Source of the DNA: Thalassospira sp. ER-Se-21-Dark
GTDB lineage: Bacteria > Pseudomonadota > Alphaproteobacteria > Rhodospirillales > Thalassospiraceae
Reading direction: 5' to 3'
NCBI RefSeq assembly: GCF_017922435.1
Contig: NZ_VDEZ01000001.1
Location: forward strand, 186,001 to 250,000
DNA: 64,000 nucleotides
Under the pieces are notes generated by a model that saw only the letters and a list, made by a program, of their open reading frames with translations, was not told where the DNA came from and did not search any database. Both the position numbers and the translations under genes were made by a program. Positions 36,602 to 46,290 of this stretch are shown here, in pieces; positions within the stretch are counted from its first letter, which is position 1, and the number at the start of each line of letters is the position of its first letter.

Positions 36602-38008
36602 TTGATTAATCTTTCACATCTGCGCGGCAAAACCATCGCGGTTCTGGGTCTTGGGAAATCCGGACTTGCCAGTGTGAAGGCATTGATCAATGCAGGCGCC
36701 GTCGTCTGGGCGTGGGATGACAACGCATCGTCACGTGAACAGCTTGAACCGCTTGGTCTTGCCCCGATCAATATTGCAGAATGCGACTGGACAGAACCGG
36801 ACATGCTGGTGATCAGCCCGGGTATTCCATCCACCTTCCCGACCCCGCATCCGGCGGCTGAAAAGGCACGCCGTGCGGGCAAACCGATCATTTGTGACGT
36901 CGAATTGCTGTGTGTGGCGCAACCTGATGTGCCAACACTTGCCATCACCGGCACCAACGGCAAATCAACCACCACCGCGCTGACCGCCCACATCATCGGG
37001 CAGGCCGGGATCAAGACTCAGGCGGGCGGCAACCTTGGCAATGCAGCCCTTGGACTTGAACCCTCCACCGCAGATGATTGTCTGGTCCTTGAGCTGTCAT
37101 CCTATCAGCTTGAGCTGCTTGAACATGCGGCCTTTGATGCCTGCGCGCTTTTGAACATCACACCGGATCATCTGGATCGCCATGGCGGACTGGACGGTTA
37201 TATCGGTGCCAAGCACCTGATTTTTGCCCGTGCAAAGGGCCCGAAATGGGCGATCATTTCCGTTGATGACGAGCCGTGTGCCAAAATGGCGGTTGAGCTG
37301 GCCCGTGAAGGCGGTCGGCACATCATCGAGGTTTCGGTCAAACAACTGGTCGATCACGGCATCTATGTTGATGCGGATGGCTGGCTGATTGATGACATGA
37401 CCGGTGCACAAACTCGTATTCTGGACCTTGCGACCGTCACCCACATGCCCGGACGCCACAACTGGCAAAACATTGCCTTTGCCTATGGGCTGTGCCGTGC
37501 GCGCGGTGTGGATGCCACCCGGATCATTGACGGGATCATGTCCTTCCCGGGTCTTGCCCATCGACAGGAATTGCTCGGCACCATTGACGGTGTTGTGTTT
37601 GTCAATGACAGCAAGGCCACCAATGCCGAGGCATCGGCAAAGGCGCTTTCAGCCTATCGCAACATTTACTGGATTGCCGGCGGCAAACCCAAGGAAGGCG
37701 GGATTGAGGGATTGCAGGAATTCTATCCCCACATCAAGAAGGCCTATCTGATTGGTGCGGCGACCAATGAATTTGCCGAAACCCTTGGTAGTGACCTGCC
37801 ATGGGAGAAATGCGAAACCCTTGATGTGGCAACCAAAATGGCCTTTGCCGACGCCAAGGCCAATGGTGATGACAAACCGGTGGTAATGCTCACCCCGGCT
37901 TGCGCATCTTTTGATCAGTTCAAAAGCTTTGAGGCGCGCGGCGATGCATTCCGCGTTCTGTACAACGCATTGGCGGGTCGTGACATGACCGGGAAGGCAA
38001 ACGCATGA
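36602..38008 (+). CDS. murD: UDP-MurNAc-L-alanine: D-glutamate ligase
   Basis: A 468-residue Mur ligase adding D-glutamate to UDP-MurNAc-L-Ala. The N-terminal UDP-binding domain has VLGLGKSGLAS near residue 16; the ATP loop GTNGKST is at 117-123; the C-terminal domain has FVNDSKATNAEA. Translation starts at TTG 36602, with AAGGA at 36588-36592 about nine bases upstream and no suitable ATG nearby. The last codon overlaps the ftsW start (ATGA). Confidence 0.96.
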   Translation: MINLSHLRGKTIAVLGLGKSGLASVKALINAGAVVWAWDDNASSREQLEPLGLAPINIAECDWTEPDMLVISPGIPSTFPTPHPAAEKARRAGKPIICDVELLCVAQPDVPTLAITGTNGKSTTTALTAHIIGQAGIKTQAGGNLGNAALGLEPSTADDCLVLELSSYQLELLEHAAFDACALLNITPDHLDRHGGLDGYIGAKHLIFARAKGPKWAIISVDDEPCAKMAVELAREGGRHIIEVSVKQLVDHGIYVDADGWLIDDMTGAQTRILDLATVTHMPGRHNWQNIAFAYGLCRARGVDATRIIDGIMSFPGLAHRQELLGTIDGVVFVNDSKATNAEASAKALSAYRNIYWIAGGKPKEGGIEGLQEFYPHIKKAYLIGAATNEFAETLGSDLPWEKCETLDVATKMAFADAKANGDDKPVVMLTPACASFDQFKSFEARGDAFRVLYNALAGRDMTGKANA

Positions 38009-39144
38009 AGTCCCTGTTTGGTCACAACACGAATATAGCCTTTTCGCGTGCCGACACATCAGTTCTGGGGATCTGGTGGTGGACGGTCGATCGCTGGTTG
38101 CTGGCGGCCATCATCCTTCTGATGGGGATTGGCGCGCTTCTGGTGATGTCGGCAAGTCCGCCGGTTGCTGATCGCATCAATGTTGACAGTTTCCACTTTG
38201 TCACCCGCCAGTTCGTTTTCCTTGGCATGGCGACAGTCTGCATGTTTGCCATTTCGCTGTTGCCAGTGAAATGGGTGCGACGTTTGGCGTCCTTCATGTT
38301 TCTGGGCGTACTCTTTTTGCTGATCATCACCCCGTTCATCGGATCAGACATCAAGGGCGCAGTACGCTGGATCAACGTTGCCGGGATTAACCTGCAACCG
38401 TCCGAATTCCTCAAACCGGCCTTTGCGGTTGTCATTGCCTGGATGTTTGCCGAAGGACGTTTGAACCCGAACTTCCCGGGATACATCGTTTCAAGCCTGA
38501 TGCTGGCGGTGTGCATCTTCCTTCTGATGATCCAGCCGGACTTTGGCCAAACCGTTGTCATCACATCGATCTGGTCGGTGCAGATCTTCCTGGCCGGACT
38601 TCCGATCATTCTGGTGTTCTGTCTTGGGCTTGGCGCAGTTGGACTGGCCGTCACGGCCTATCTGATCTTGCCGCACGTTCAGTCGCGTGTGGACCGCTTC
38701 CTTGATCCGGCATCTGGTGACAGTTATCAGATCGAACGATCCATGGAAGCCTTCATGAGTGGCGGTATCATGGGCCGCGGCCCGGGTGAAGGCTGGGTCA
38801 AGAACTCCATCCCGGATGCCCATTCCGACTTTATCTTTGCTGTAGCGGGCGAGGAATTCGGGCTTCTGTTCTGTGTGCTGGTCGTTGGTGTCTTTACCTT
38901 CATCATCATGCGCGGTCTTTCGCGCTTGATGGGGGAACGCAACCTTTTCGTGGTTCTGGCCGTCACCGGCATTCTCGTTCAGTTCGGTTTGCAGGCCGTC
39001 ATCAACATGGCGTCCACCCTGCAGCTGGTCCCGCCAAAGGGCATGACGTTGCCGTTTGTTTCCTATGGCGGTTCCGCCACGATCGGGATTGCGATTGGCA
39101 TGGGCTTTGTTCTGGCGCTGACGCGAAAACGGCCCGGCGAATAA
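38005..39144 (+). CDS. ftsW: Septal peptidoglycan glycosyltransferase FtsW
   Basis: A 379-residue SEDS-family protein with ten predicted membrane helices. It polymerises lipid II at the septum together with FtsI. Conserved features include GAVRWINVAGINLQPSEFLKP near 113-135, the loop SYQIERSMEAFMSGGIMGRGPGEGWVKNSIPDAHSDFIFAVAGEEFG near 245-290, and the C-terminal PPKGMTLPFVSYGGSAT near 340. The start overlaps the murD stop by ATGA, which ties FtsW synthesis to MurD translation. Confidence 0.96.
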   Translation: MKSLFGHNTNIAFSRADTSVLGIWWWTVDRWLLAAIILLMGIGALLVMSASPPVADRINVDSFHFVTRQFVFLGMATVCMFAISLLPVKWVRRLASFMFLGVLFLLIITPFIGSDIKGAVRWINVAGINLQPSEFLKPAFAVVIAWMFAEGRLNPNFPGYIVSSLMLAVCIFLLMIQPDFGQTVVITSIWSVQIFLAGLPIILVFCLGLGAVGLAVTAYLILPHVQSRVDRFLDPASGDSYQIERSMEAFMSGGIMGRGPGEGWVKNSIPDAHSDFIFAVAGEEFGLLFCVLVVGVFTFIIMRGLSRLMGERNLFVVLAVTGILVQFGLQAVINMASTLQLVPPKGMTLPFVSYGGSATIGIAIGMGFVLALTRKRPGE

Positions 39145-39298
39145 TCGACACCACCCCTTTAAAACTTTCTGCATCAAAACGACAAAATCAGGTGTTATTC
39201 CACGCCCGGTTTGAAGGGATATTAACCTTTGTCGGGTTCTGATGGGGGTAACTGTCGGGGACCCTCCCCGCACTGCCGTCGTTTTAGATGTGGACAAG

Positions 39299-40498
39299 AT
39301 GACTGACTTCGCCAACCCAGAACTTTCTGCCGTCGAGACACCGCTCGCAGGTCAGGTGATCGCCGTTACATCCGGTGGCACTGGCGGGCATATGTTTCCG
39401 GCTGTTGCCTTGTCCAAATCGCTGGTGCGTCGTGGCGCAAAGGTCCTGTTTTTCACCGATGCCCGTGCCGCACGCTATACCGAGGGCGTTGAAGGCGTCG
39501 AAACCGTCATCCTGCCTGCCGGCGGCATTGCCGGCAAAGGCATCAAGGGCCGCCTGATCGGGGCCGCCCGGCTTGGCCTTGGCACGCTTAAGGCCCGCAA
39601 ACGGATCAAAAAGACCAAACCCGCGGCCGTGATCGGTTTTGGCGGCTATGCCTCTATCCCGGCGACCATGGCGGCCAAGTGGCTTGGCATTCCTTATGCC
39701 ATTCATGAACAAAACGCGGTTTTGGGCCGCGCCAACCGTCTGGTTGCTAGCAACGCACAGCGCATCGCGACATCCTTTGCCAAGGTCACGATGATTGCAT
39801 CAAGTGACGAGGCCAAAGTGATCTGGACGGGCAATCCGGTCCGTGCCGAGGTCGCAGCCCTTGCTGCGACCGAGTACGAGACCCCGACCAGCGATGGTCC
39901 GATCCGCCTTCTGATAACGGGTGGATCACAAGGCGCACGCATCCTGTCGGAAGTTCTGCCAACCGCGCTGGTCAACCTGCCGGAAGCCATCCGCAAACGC
40001 CTGATTGTTACCCAACAGGCGCGCGAAGAAGATATCGATACGGTGCGCAAAACCTATGACGGATCGCAGATTGACGTGACCCTGGCATCTTTTATCAATG
40101 ATATTCCCGAACGCCTGCGCGATTGCCATTTGGTGATTGCCCGTTCAGGGGCGTCGACGGTGGCGGAACTGACCGCGGCTGGACGCCCGGGTTTTCTCGT
40201 ACCCCTGCCCCATGCCATTGATGACCATCAGCGTTACAATGCCCAGCAGATCGAAGACGCAGGTGGTGCGTGGCTGATGCCACAAGAACGTTTTAGCAGC
40301 GAGGCCGTCACTGATCGCCTGGCAAAACTTTTAACCCACCCCGCAGCGCTTACCCGGGCGGCAAAAGCCGCCAAAAGCAGCGGGCGTGCCAACGCCGCGG
40401 AGCGTTTGGCTGACATGGTGCTTGATATGCTGGGCCTGAACCCTGCAGGAAGCCCGGATAACAAAAGCATGACGCAAGACCGAGGAGACTCTCAATGA
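39299..40498 (+). CDS. murG: UDP-GlcNAc: undecaprenyl-pyrophosphoryl-MurNAc-pentapeptide GlcNAc transferase
   Basis: From ATG 39299 it has 399 residues. MurG makes lipid II from lipid I on the inner face of the membrane. The N-terminal glycine loop [11 protein letters not shown] lies at 25-35, [14 protein letters not shown] near 118, [11 protein letters not shown] near 208 and the donor site [32 protein letters not shown] near 278. The start is uncertain: ATG 39242 would add 19 residues, and neither site has a strong Shine-Dalgarno. It follows ftsW by 154 bp, the largest gap before ftsQ, and overlaps murC by ATGA. Confidence 0.95.
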   Translation: MTDFANPELSAVETPLAGQVIAVTSGGTGGHMFPAVALSKSLVRRGAKVLFFTDARAARYTEGVEGVETVILPAGGIAGKGIKGRLIGAARLGLGTLKARKRIKKTKPAAVIGFGGYASIPATMAAKWLGIPYAIHEQNAVLGRANRLVASNAQRIATSFAKVTMIASSDEAKVIWTGNPVRAEVAALAATEYETPTSDGPIRLLITGGSQGARILSEVLPTALVNLPEAIRKRLIVTQQAREEDIDTVRKTYDGSQIDVTLASFINDIPERLRDCHLVIARSGASTVAELTAAGRPGFLVPLPHAIDDHQRYNAQQIEDAGGAWLMPQERFSSEAVTDRLAKLLTHPAALTRAAKAAKSSGRANAAERLADMVLDMLGLNPAGSPDNKSMTQDRGDSQ

Positions 40499-41904
40499 AC
40501 ACCCTGCCGCTCAACATCGGCACCATCCACTTTGTCGGTATTGGTGGCATCGGCATGTCCGGTATTGCCGAAATCCTCAATAACCTCGGCTATTCCGTTC
40601 AGGGGTCGGACATTTCAGACAATGCCAATGTGCAGCGCCTGCGCGCCCTTGGCATCAAGGTCTTTGTCGGCCACAAGGAAGAAAACGTCGAAGACGCCAA
40701 GGTTGTTGTGATTTCAACCGCTGTCAAGCCGACCAACCCCGAAGTCGTTGCCGCGCGCGCCGCGATGATCCCGGTCGTGCGCCGTGCTGAAATGCTGGCC
40801 GAACTGATGCGTCTTAAGGCGGCCATTGCGATTGGTGGTACGCACGGCAAAACCACCACCACTTCGCTGGTTGCGACTATGCTGGATGCGGCGGGCCTTG
40901 ATCCGACCGTGATCAATGGCGGGATCATTAATTCATACGGCACCAATGCGCGCCTTGGTGAAGGTGACTGGATGGTGGTCGAGGCCGATGAATCTGATGG
41001 TACCTTTGTCAAAGTACCGTCAACGATCTCGGTCGTAACCAACATTGATCCGGAACATCTGGATCACTGGAAAGATTTCGATCAGCTGCGCGAAGCCTTC
41101 AAGAACTTCGTTCAGAACATCCCGTTCTATGGCTTTGCCGTTCTGTGCATCGACCATCCCGAAGTCCAGGCCCTTATCGGGCGCGTCACGGATCGTCGCA
41201 TTTTCACGTTCGGCTTTTCACCGCAGGCCGATGTGCGTGCGGTTAATGTCCGCACCAATATCGGCGATACCGTCTTTGATGTCGTGATCCGCGAACGGGT
41301 TGATAGCGAAGAACGCGTAATCAAGGATGTCCGCCTGCCGATGGTGGGCGATCATAACGTTTCCAACTCGCTGGCGGCGATTACGGTCGCGCTTGAACTT
41401 GGCATCCCGGATGAGAAAATCGTCTCCGCCTTTGACGGCTTCACCGGCGTTAAACGCCGCTTCACCAAAACCGGTGAAGTCAATGGTGTCACCATTATCG
41501 ACGATTACGGTCACCACCCTGTGGAAATCAAGGCGGTGCTGAAGGCTGCCCGTCAGGCAACCCAGAACAACGTGATTGCTGTGGTTCAGCCGCACCGTTA
41601 TTCGCGCCTGCATGACCTGTTTGAAGATTTCTGCACCTGCTTTAACGATGCTGACAGCGTGATCGTTGCCGACGTTTACGAAGCCGGAGAAAGCCCGATT
41701 GAAGGCGCATCACGTGATGCCCTTGTCGAAGGCCTGCGCAACCGTGGCCATCGACATGTCAGTGCACTTGAAGGGCCAGAGAAACTGGCCGAAGTCATCA
41801 AAGCCGAAGCAAAGCCGGGCGATCTTGTCGTTTGCCTTGGCGCTGGTTCCATCAGCGCATGGGCAAATGCCCTGCCCGCCCAACTTGAAGCGATCAAGAA
41901 CTGA
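40495..41904 (+). CDS. murC: UDP-N-acetylmuramate: L-alanine ligase
   Basis: A 469-residue Mur ligase that adds the first amino acid to UDP-MurNAc. The Rossmann motif [15 protein letters not shown] is at about 10-24, the ATP loop [10 protein letters not shown] at 114-123, EADESDGTF near 164 and DYGHHPVEI near 337. It starts on the ATGA overlap with murG and is followed by murB after seven bases, so MurG, MurC, MurB and Ddl are probably made from one coupled stretch. Confidence 0.97.
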   Translation: MNTLPLNIGTIHFVGIGGIGMSGIAEILNNLGYSVQGSDISDNANVQRLRALGIKVFVGHKEENVEDAKVVVISTAVKPTNPEVVAARAAMIPVVRRAEMLAELMRLKAAIAIGGTHGKTTTTSLVATMLDAAGLDPTVINGGIINSYGTNARLGEGDWMVVEADESDGTFVKVPSTISVVTNIDPEHLDHWKDFDQLREAFKNFVQNIPFYGFAVLCIDHPEVQALIGRVTDRRIFTFGFSPQADVRAVNVRTNIGDTVFDVVIRERVDSEERVIKDVRLPMVGDHNVSNSLAAITVALELGIPDEKIVSAFDGFTGVKRRFTKTGEVNGVTIIDDYGHHPVEIKAVLKAARQATQNNVIAVVQPHRYSRLHDLFEDFCTCFNDADSVIVADVYEAGESPIEGASRDALVEGLRNRGHRHVSALEGPEKLAEVIKAEAKPGDLVVCLGAGSISAWANALPAQLEAIKN

Positions 41905-41911
41905 GGCAGAT

Positions 41912-42856
41912 ATGAGCACGCCGAAACACCATACGCCCCTGATCGACCGCCTGCCCAAGGTGCGTGGCAAGCTGCGTGAAGGCGCACAACTTGCCAAAGT
42001 CACCTGGTTTCAGGTTGGCGGCCCGGCAGACGTGATGTTTCGCCCAGAAGACGAAGCCGACCTTGCCGCCTTCCTGAAAGGCAAACCGGCGGATATGCCG
42101 GTAACTGTGATCGGGGTTGGCTCGAACCTTCTGGTGCGCGATGGCGGCATTCGTGGGGTTGTGATCCGCCTTGGCCGCCCGTTTACCGATGTGGTGGTTG
42201 AAGATGGAGCGGTTCACGCCGGTGCCGGTGCGCTTGACCTCAATGTCGCACAAACCGCACAGATGAATGGCATTGCCGGTCTGGAATTTCTGTCTGGAAT
42301 TCCAGGTACCATCGGCGGGGCGTTACGCATGAATGCCGGGGCCTATGGCACTGAGATCAAGGATGTCCTTGTATCGGCAACCGCAATTGATGGCAGCGGG
42401 AACATTCATACCGTCACGCCCGACGAAATGAATATGACCTATCGCCACTGCGGGCTTCCGGAAGACTGGATTTTCACATCCGCAATCTTGCGTGCATCGT
42501 CTGGTGATCCCGAAGACATCGCCAAACGCATGGATGAAATCCAGAAGGCGCGCGCAGAATCGCAACCGATCAAATCACGCACCGGCGGATCGACTTTTGC
42601 CAATCCGGTGCCTGATCGTGCATGGGAGCTTATTGATGCTGCTGGCTGCCGGGGACTTACCATCGGTGGCGCGCAAATGTCCGAACAGCATTGCAACTTC
42701 ATGATCAACAAGGGCGATGCCACCGCCCTTGATCTTGAACAGTTGGGCGAAGAGGTCCGCAGACGGGTCAAAGAACACAGCGGCGTTGAGCTGCGCTGGG
42801 AAATCCGGCGCATTGGCGAACGCCTTGGCCACTCGATCATAGGAAAAGACGCATGA
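41912..42856 (+). CDS. murB: UDP-N-acetylenolpyruvoylglucosamine reductase
   Basis: A 314-residue FAD enzyme that reduces the enolpyruvyl group with NADPH to form UDP-MurNAc. FAD-binding features are [13 protein letters not shown] near 30, [18 protein letters not shown] near 66 and [21 protein letters not shown] near 128. [10 protein letters not shown] near 223 holds the catalytic serine. ATG 41912 follows GAGG by a few bases; an in-frame ATG far upstream (41666) lies inside murC and is rejected. It overlaps ddl by ATGA. Confidence 0.96.
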   Translation: MSTPKHHTPLIDRLPKVRGKLREGAQLAKVTWFQVGGPADVMFRPEDEADLAAFLKGKPADMPVTVIGVGSNLLVRDGGIRGVVIRLGRPFTDVVVEDGAVHAGAGALDLNVAQTAQMNGIAGLEFLSGIPGTIGGALRMNAGAYGTEIKDVLVSATAIDGSGNIHTVTPDEMNMTYRHCGLPEDWIFTSAILRASSGDPEDIAKRMDEIQKARAESQPIKSRTGGSTFANPVPDRAWELIDAAGCRGLTIGGAQMSEQHCNFMINKGDATALDLEQLGEEVRRRVKEHSGVELRWEIRRIGERLGHSIIGKDA

Positions 42857-43767
42857 ACAAACATGTCGCTGTCATTCTGGGCGGTTGGTCAGCAGAACGG
42901 GAAGTTTCCCTGTCCTCGGGGCGCGAATGCGCCAAGGCGTTGCGCGAAAAGGGCTATAAAGTTACCGAAATCGACGCAAACCGTGATCTTGCCCATCAAT
43001 TGGCGGCCATTGATCCCAAACCGGATGTGATTTTCAATGCCCTGCATGGCCGCTGGGGCGAAGATGGCGCAGTTCAGGGCCTGCTTGAAATCATGAACAT
43101 CCCCTATACCCATTCCGGTGTAAGGGCATCGGCAATTGCTATGGACAAGATGTCTGCCAAGGCGATGTTTGCCGAATATGAAATTCCCTGCGCCCGCCAT
43201 GTCTGGGTCACGCGCGAAGACATCGCATCGGGCAAGGCATTGCCGCCGCCCTATGTTTTGAAACCCAATAACGAAGGGTCATCTGTCGGGGTTGAAATCA
43301 TCCTGACCGCCGAGGAAGAACAAAACATGCTGGCCCGTGATTGGGTCCATGGTGACGGCGTCATGCAGGAAGAATTCATTCCCGGGCGCGAAATGACCGT
43401 TGCCGTCAAGGATGGCGAGGCGATGGAAGTCATCGAAATCCTGACCGGCAATCACGCATTTTATGACTTTGAATCCAAATATGCCCAGGGTGGCTCCGAA
43501 CATATCGTGCCTGCCGACATCGAAGTCGATTTGCGCGATCGACTACAACGTCACGCCGAAGAAGCATATAAGGCGCTTGGCTGCCGGGGTGTGGCACGCG
43601 CCGATTTTCGCTATGACCCTGAAAACGACCGTTTGGTGATCCTTGAGATTAACACCCAACCGGGCATGACGCCGACATCACTGGTACCGGATGCCGCACG
43701 CCATGACGGCATGAGCTTTGCCGACATCGTTGCATGGATGGTGGAGGATGCATCGTGCGAACGCTAG
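42853..43767 (+). CDS. ddl: D-alanine-D-alanine ligase
   Basis: A 304-residue ATP-grasp enzyme that joins two D-alanines for MurF. The N-terminus [19 protein letters not shown] carries the first substrate site; [15 protein letters not shown] lies near 64; [11 protein letters not shown] near 137; [12 protein letters not shown] near 174; and [16 protein letters not shown] near 258 supplies the magnesium-binding Glu and Asn. The length suits the DdlB type found inside dcw clusters. It overlaps murB by ATGA and ftsQ by 13 bases. Confidence 0.96.
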   Translation: MNKHVAVILGGWSAEREVSLSSGRECAKALREKGYKVTEIDANRDLAHQLAAIDPKPDVIFNALHGRWGEDGAVQGLLEIMNIPYTHSGVRASAIAMDKMSAKAMFAEYEIPCARHVWVTREDIASGKALPPPYVLKPNNEGSSVGVEIILTAEEEQNMLARDWVHGDGVMQEEFIPGREMTVAVKDGEAMEVIEILTGNHAFYDFESKYAQGGSEHIVPADIEVDLRDRLQRHAEEAYKALGCRGVARADFRYDPENDRLVILEINTQPGMTPTSLVPDAARHDGMSFADIVAWMVEDASCER

Positions 43768-44618
43768 AAGAACAGGCCCGCGAACGGCGCGAGAAGCTTG
43801 ATAAGCAACATAGCGTTGGCACCAACGTCAAAAAGATCGCGCGGGTCATGTGGTGGACCGGCTTCATTGGTGCCATCGTGATTGTTCCGACGGCCCTTGT
43901 TTATACCGGCAAGGCCGATAAATGGATGAGCATGGCAACGCAGGAAAGTGTTCGGCTTTCTGCCGCGTTTGGCATGACGGTCAAGAATATCGAAGTTTCA
44001 GGGCGCGAAAAAACCGACCCGAATGCCCTTTTGGCAGCCATCGGACAGAAACCGGGCACGCCGATCATTACATTTGATGTCGACGCCGCCCGCGAACGGA
44101 TCGAAGAGCTTTCATGGATCCGAAGTGCTACCGTCGAACGCCAGTTGCCCGATACGCTGATCGTTTCGGTTGTTGAGCGCAAACCACTGGCAATCTGGCA
44201 AACCGAGGGCCGCGACCATGTATTGATCGATGGCGATGGCGAGCAACTTCAGAATTACGAACTTGGTGATTACCTTGATCTGCCGGTTCTTGTCGGTGAC
44301 GATGCACCGAAAAGTGCGGCGGAGATGCTGACCACCCTGCAATCCATCCCGCACCTTTATGAACAAATCACCGGTGCCCAGCGCATCGGGCATCGTCGCT
44401 GGAACATCCAGCTTGCCAACGGTATGTTCATTCTCCTACCTGAAGAAAACATGGAAAAAGCATGGCAGCGCCTTGAAGTCCTTGATCGCGAACACAGCAT
44501 CCTTGATCGCGATGTTCTGATTGTTGATTTGCGCCTGCCCGACCGGACATTTGTCCGCCTGACACCCGGTGCTGCAGAACAAAGGCGCAATCCGCCAAAG
44601 AAGGAGGGCGCGGTCTGA
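43755..44618 (+). CDS. ftsQ: Cell division protein FtsQ
   Basis: From GTG 43755 it has 287 residues: a charged cytoplasmic tail rich in Glu, Arg and Lys, one membrane helix (about 34-55, MWWTGFIGAIVIVPTALVYTG), a POTRA domain (about 75-145, MTVKNIEVSGREKTDP to LPDTLIVSVVERKPLAIW) and the FtsQ beta domain. FtsQ recruits FtsB and FtsL to the divisome. The GTG has GGTGGAGG eight bases upstream, inside the end of ddl. A hairpin covers its stop codon. Confidence 0.93.
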   Translation: MRTLEEQARERREKLDKQHSVGTNVKKIARVMWWTGFIGAIVIVPTALVYTGKADKWMSMATQESVRLSAAFGMTVKNIEVSGREKTDPNALLAAIGQKPGTPIITFDVDAARERIEELSWIRSATVERQLPDTLIVSVVERKPLAIWQTEGRDHVLIDGDGEQLQNYELGDYLDLPVLVGDDAPKSAAEMLTTLQSIPHLYEQITGAQRIGHRRWNIQLANGMFILLPEENMEKAWQRLEVLDREHSILDRDVLIVDLRLPDRTFVRLTPGAAEQRRNPPKKEGAV

Positions 44619-44630
44619 ACTGACCGCCCC
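44606..44630 (+). other. Hairpin across the ftsQ stop codon
   Basis: GCGGTC (44610-44615) pairs with GACCGC (44622-44627); beyond a bulged C, GGG (44606-44608) pairs with CCC (44628-44630). The TGA stop lies in the loop. There is no T-run, so it is more likely an RNA-stability or attenuation element than a full terminator. The remaining gap to ftsA (44631-44850) shows no gene. Confidence 0.4.
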
Positions 44631-44850
44631 GACAGCCTATCCTTCCTGCACCCCGTTTCAGACGCGTAAGGCACTGACTTGCGCAATATCATGATTGTTT
44701 TTTCACCTTCTTTGCGTACTTTCGCATGAAGATGCGTTATGCGACGGTCTGCCTTAACCAAATTGCAACCGCTTTTGGTCGAAAACAGGCTTAATAAGGT
44801 ACGGTCAAAAAAGTCCGACCACATAACCCATAAAAATTCAGAGCATTCAA

Positions 44851-46101
44851 TTGGCACGCGGCAAAACCAGATCAGGATTGATTGCGGCTTTGGACATTGG
44901 AACGTCCAAGGTCTGCTGCTTTATTGCGCGACGTGAAAAGGACCAACCGCCAAAAATCATCGGCATTGGTCACAACATGTCCAAGGGCCTGCAAAGTGGA
45001 TCAATTTCCAATCTTGATGCCGCACAGGAAGTCGTGCTCGCCGCGGTCAACGCCGCTGAAAAAATGGCGGGTCAGACCATCGACTCAGTCATTGTCAATC
45101 TGTCTGGCGGTCGACCGGAATCCGAAACCCACACGGTTGAGCTTCCGCTTGGCTCCCGCCCGATTGGCAATCTTGAGATCCGAAAACTCAATGACCAGAA
45201 GGAAGCCCTTCTGCGTCAGGCCGGCGATGAGCTGATCCATACTGTCCCGTTGGGGTTCCGCCTTGACGGTGCCAACACCATGAATGATCCACGCGGCATG
45301 TATGGATCGACCCTTGGTCTTGATCTGCATTTTGTCCGAACGCAAACCGCACCCTTGCGCAATCTTGGCACCCTTCTGGCACGCTGCCACCTTGCGATTG
45401 AGGAAACGGTCGTCACCCCGCTGGCATCAGGTCTGTCGGCCCTGACAGCCGATCAGCGCGATCTGGGCGCGACCGTGATTGATATGGGCGCAGGCACCAC
45501 AAGTGTGGCGGTCTTTAATGCCGGTCAGGTGGTCTACACCACCTCGATCCCGGTGGGCGGCGCGCATGTCACGCGCGATATCGCCTATGGGCTTAATACG
45601 TCGCTTAACCATGCCGAACGTATGAAAACTCTGCATGGCAGTGCTTTGACCTCGCCATCCGATGATCAGGAAATCCTCGCGGTTCCGACCATCGGCGATG
45701 AGGACGAAAACAATTTCAATCATGTGCCGCGTTCGATGCTGATCAACATTATCAAGCCGAGGCTTGAAGAAACGTTCGAATTGATCCGCGATCAGCTGGA
45801 AGAACACGGCTTGTCGCAAATCGGCGGTCGCAGCATCGTTCTGACCGGTGGTGCCAGCCAATTGAACGCCATTGCCGATCTGGCCAGCCAGATGTTCGAA
45901 CGTCCGGCAACGATTGCCCTGCCGCACGGTGTTTCGGGCCTTGCCGAAGCCACCGCGGGCCCAGCTTTTTCGGCCTGTTCGGGGCTGTTGTTGCGCGCTG
46001 TTGCCCAACAGAACGATCCCCTGAGCGAAGCCATGGCGCAAATCCGTCAATCGGGTGGGCGTTGGGGCCGTTTGGGTGCCTGGTTCAAAGAGAACTTCTA
46101 G
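44851..46101 (+). CDS. ftsA: Cell division protein FtsA
   Basis: A 416-residue actin-fold protein that tethers FtsZ to the membrane. Nucleotide-binding segments are AALDIGTSKVCCFIA near 12, DMGAGTTSVAVFNAGQV near 212 and VLTGGASQLNAI near 331. The C-terminus (WGRLGAWFKENF) is the amphipathic membrane-targeting helix. The start is TTG 44851 with only a weak GAG upstream, so initiation is expected to be inefficient. It lies 232 bp after ftsQ and 189 bp before ftsZ and may have its own promoter. Confidence 0.95.
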   Translation: MARGKTRSGLIAALDIGTSKVCCFIARREKDQPPKIIGIGHNMSKGLQSGSISNLDAAQEVVLAAVNAAEKMAGQTIDSVIVNLSGGRPESETHTVELPLGSRPIGNLEIRKLNDQKEALLRQAGDELIHTVPLGFRLDGANTMNDPRGMYGSTLGLDLHFVRTQTAPLRNLGTLLARCHLAIEETVVTPLASGLSALTADQRDLGATVIDMGAGTTSVAVFNAGQVVYTTSIPVGGAHVTRDIAYGLNTSLNHAERMKTLHGSALTSPSDDQEILAVPTIGDEDENNFNHVPRSMLINIIKPRLEETFELIRDQLEEHGLSQIGGRSIVLTGGASQLNAIADLASQMFERPATIALPHGVSGLAEATAGPAFSACSGLLLRAVAQQNDPLSEAMAQIRQSGGRWGRLGAWFKENF

Positions 46102-46204
46102 TTCGCACGCCCAAAAGCACTTTTTTATCCATTTTCCCGAAAACTTTTATCCGCATTAAGAAGGCAATAACTCTTTGCCAGCTAAAACTGACTCGGAGGT
46201 CTTT

Positions 46205-46267
46205 GTGCCCGAAGTATTTCTGGCACGCACAGGCAAAGGGAAGGCCTGTGTGATCTTTAAGCTCTAA
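46205..46267 (+). promoter_or_regulatory. Twenty-codon upstream ORF with internal hairpin in the ftsZ leader
   Basis: GTG 46205 to TAA 46265-46267 encodes [20 protein letters not shown]. The Shine-Dalgarno CGGAGG ends five bases before the GTG, stronger than that of several cluster genes. Inside it, 46226-46234 pairs with 46244-46252 (nine pairs, one G-U) around a nine-base loop. The ORF ends 23 bases before the ftsZ ATG, so ribosomes ending here are close enough to affect ftsZ initiation. No known family. Confidence 0.45.
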
Positions 46268-46290
46268 AGCGCGGAGAGGAAGAGCAAACA

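Noticed and set aside
44754..44768. TTAA-N7-GCAA resembling a CtrA box before ftsA
   Set aside because: Only one half-site is exact; such near matches are frequent in AT-rich gaps, so I do not claim CtrA control.
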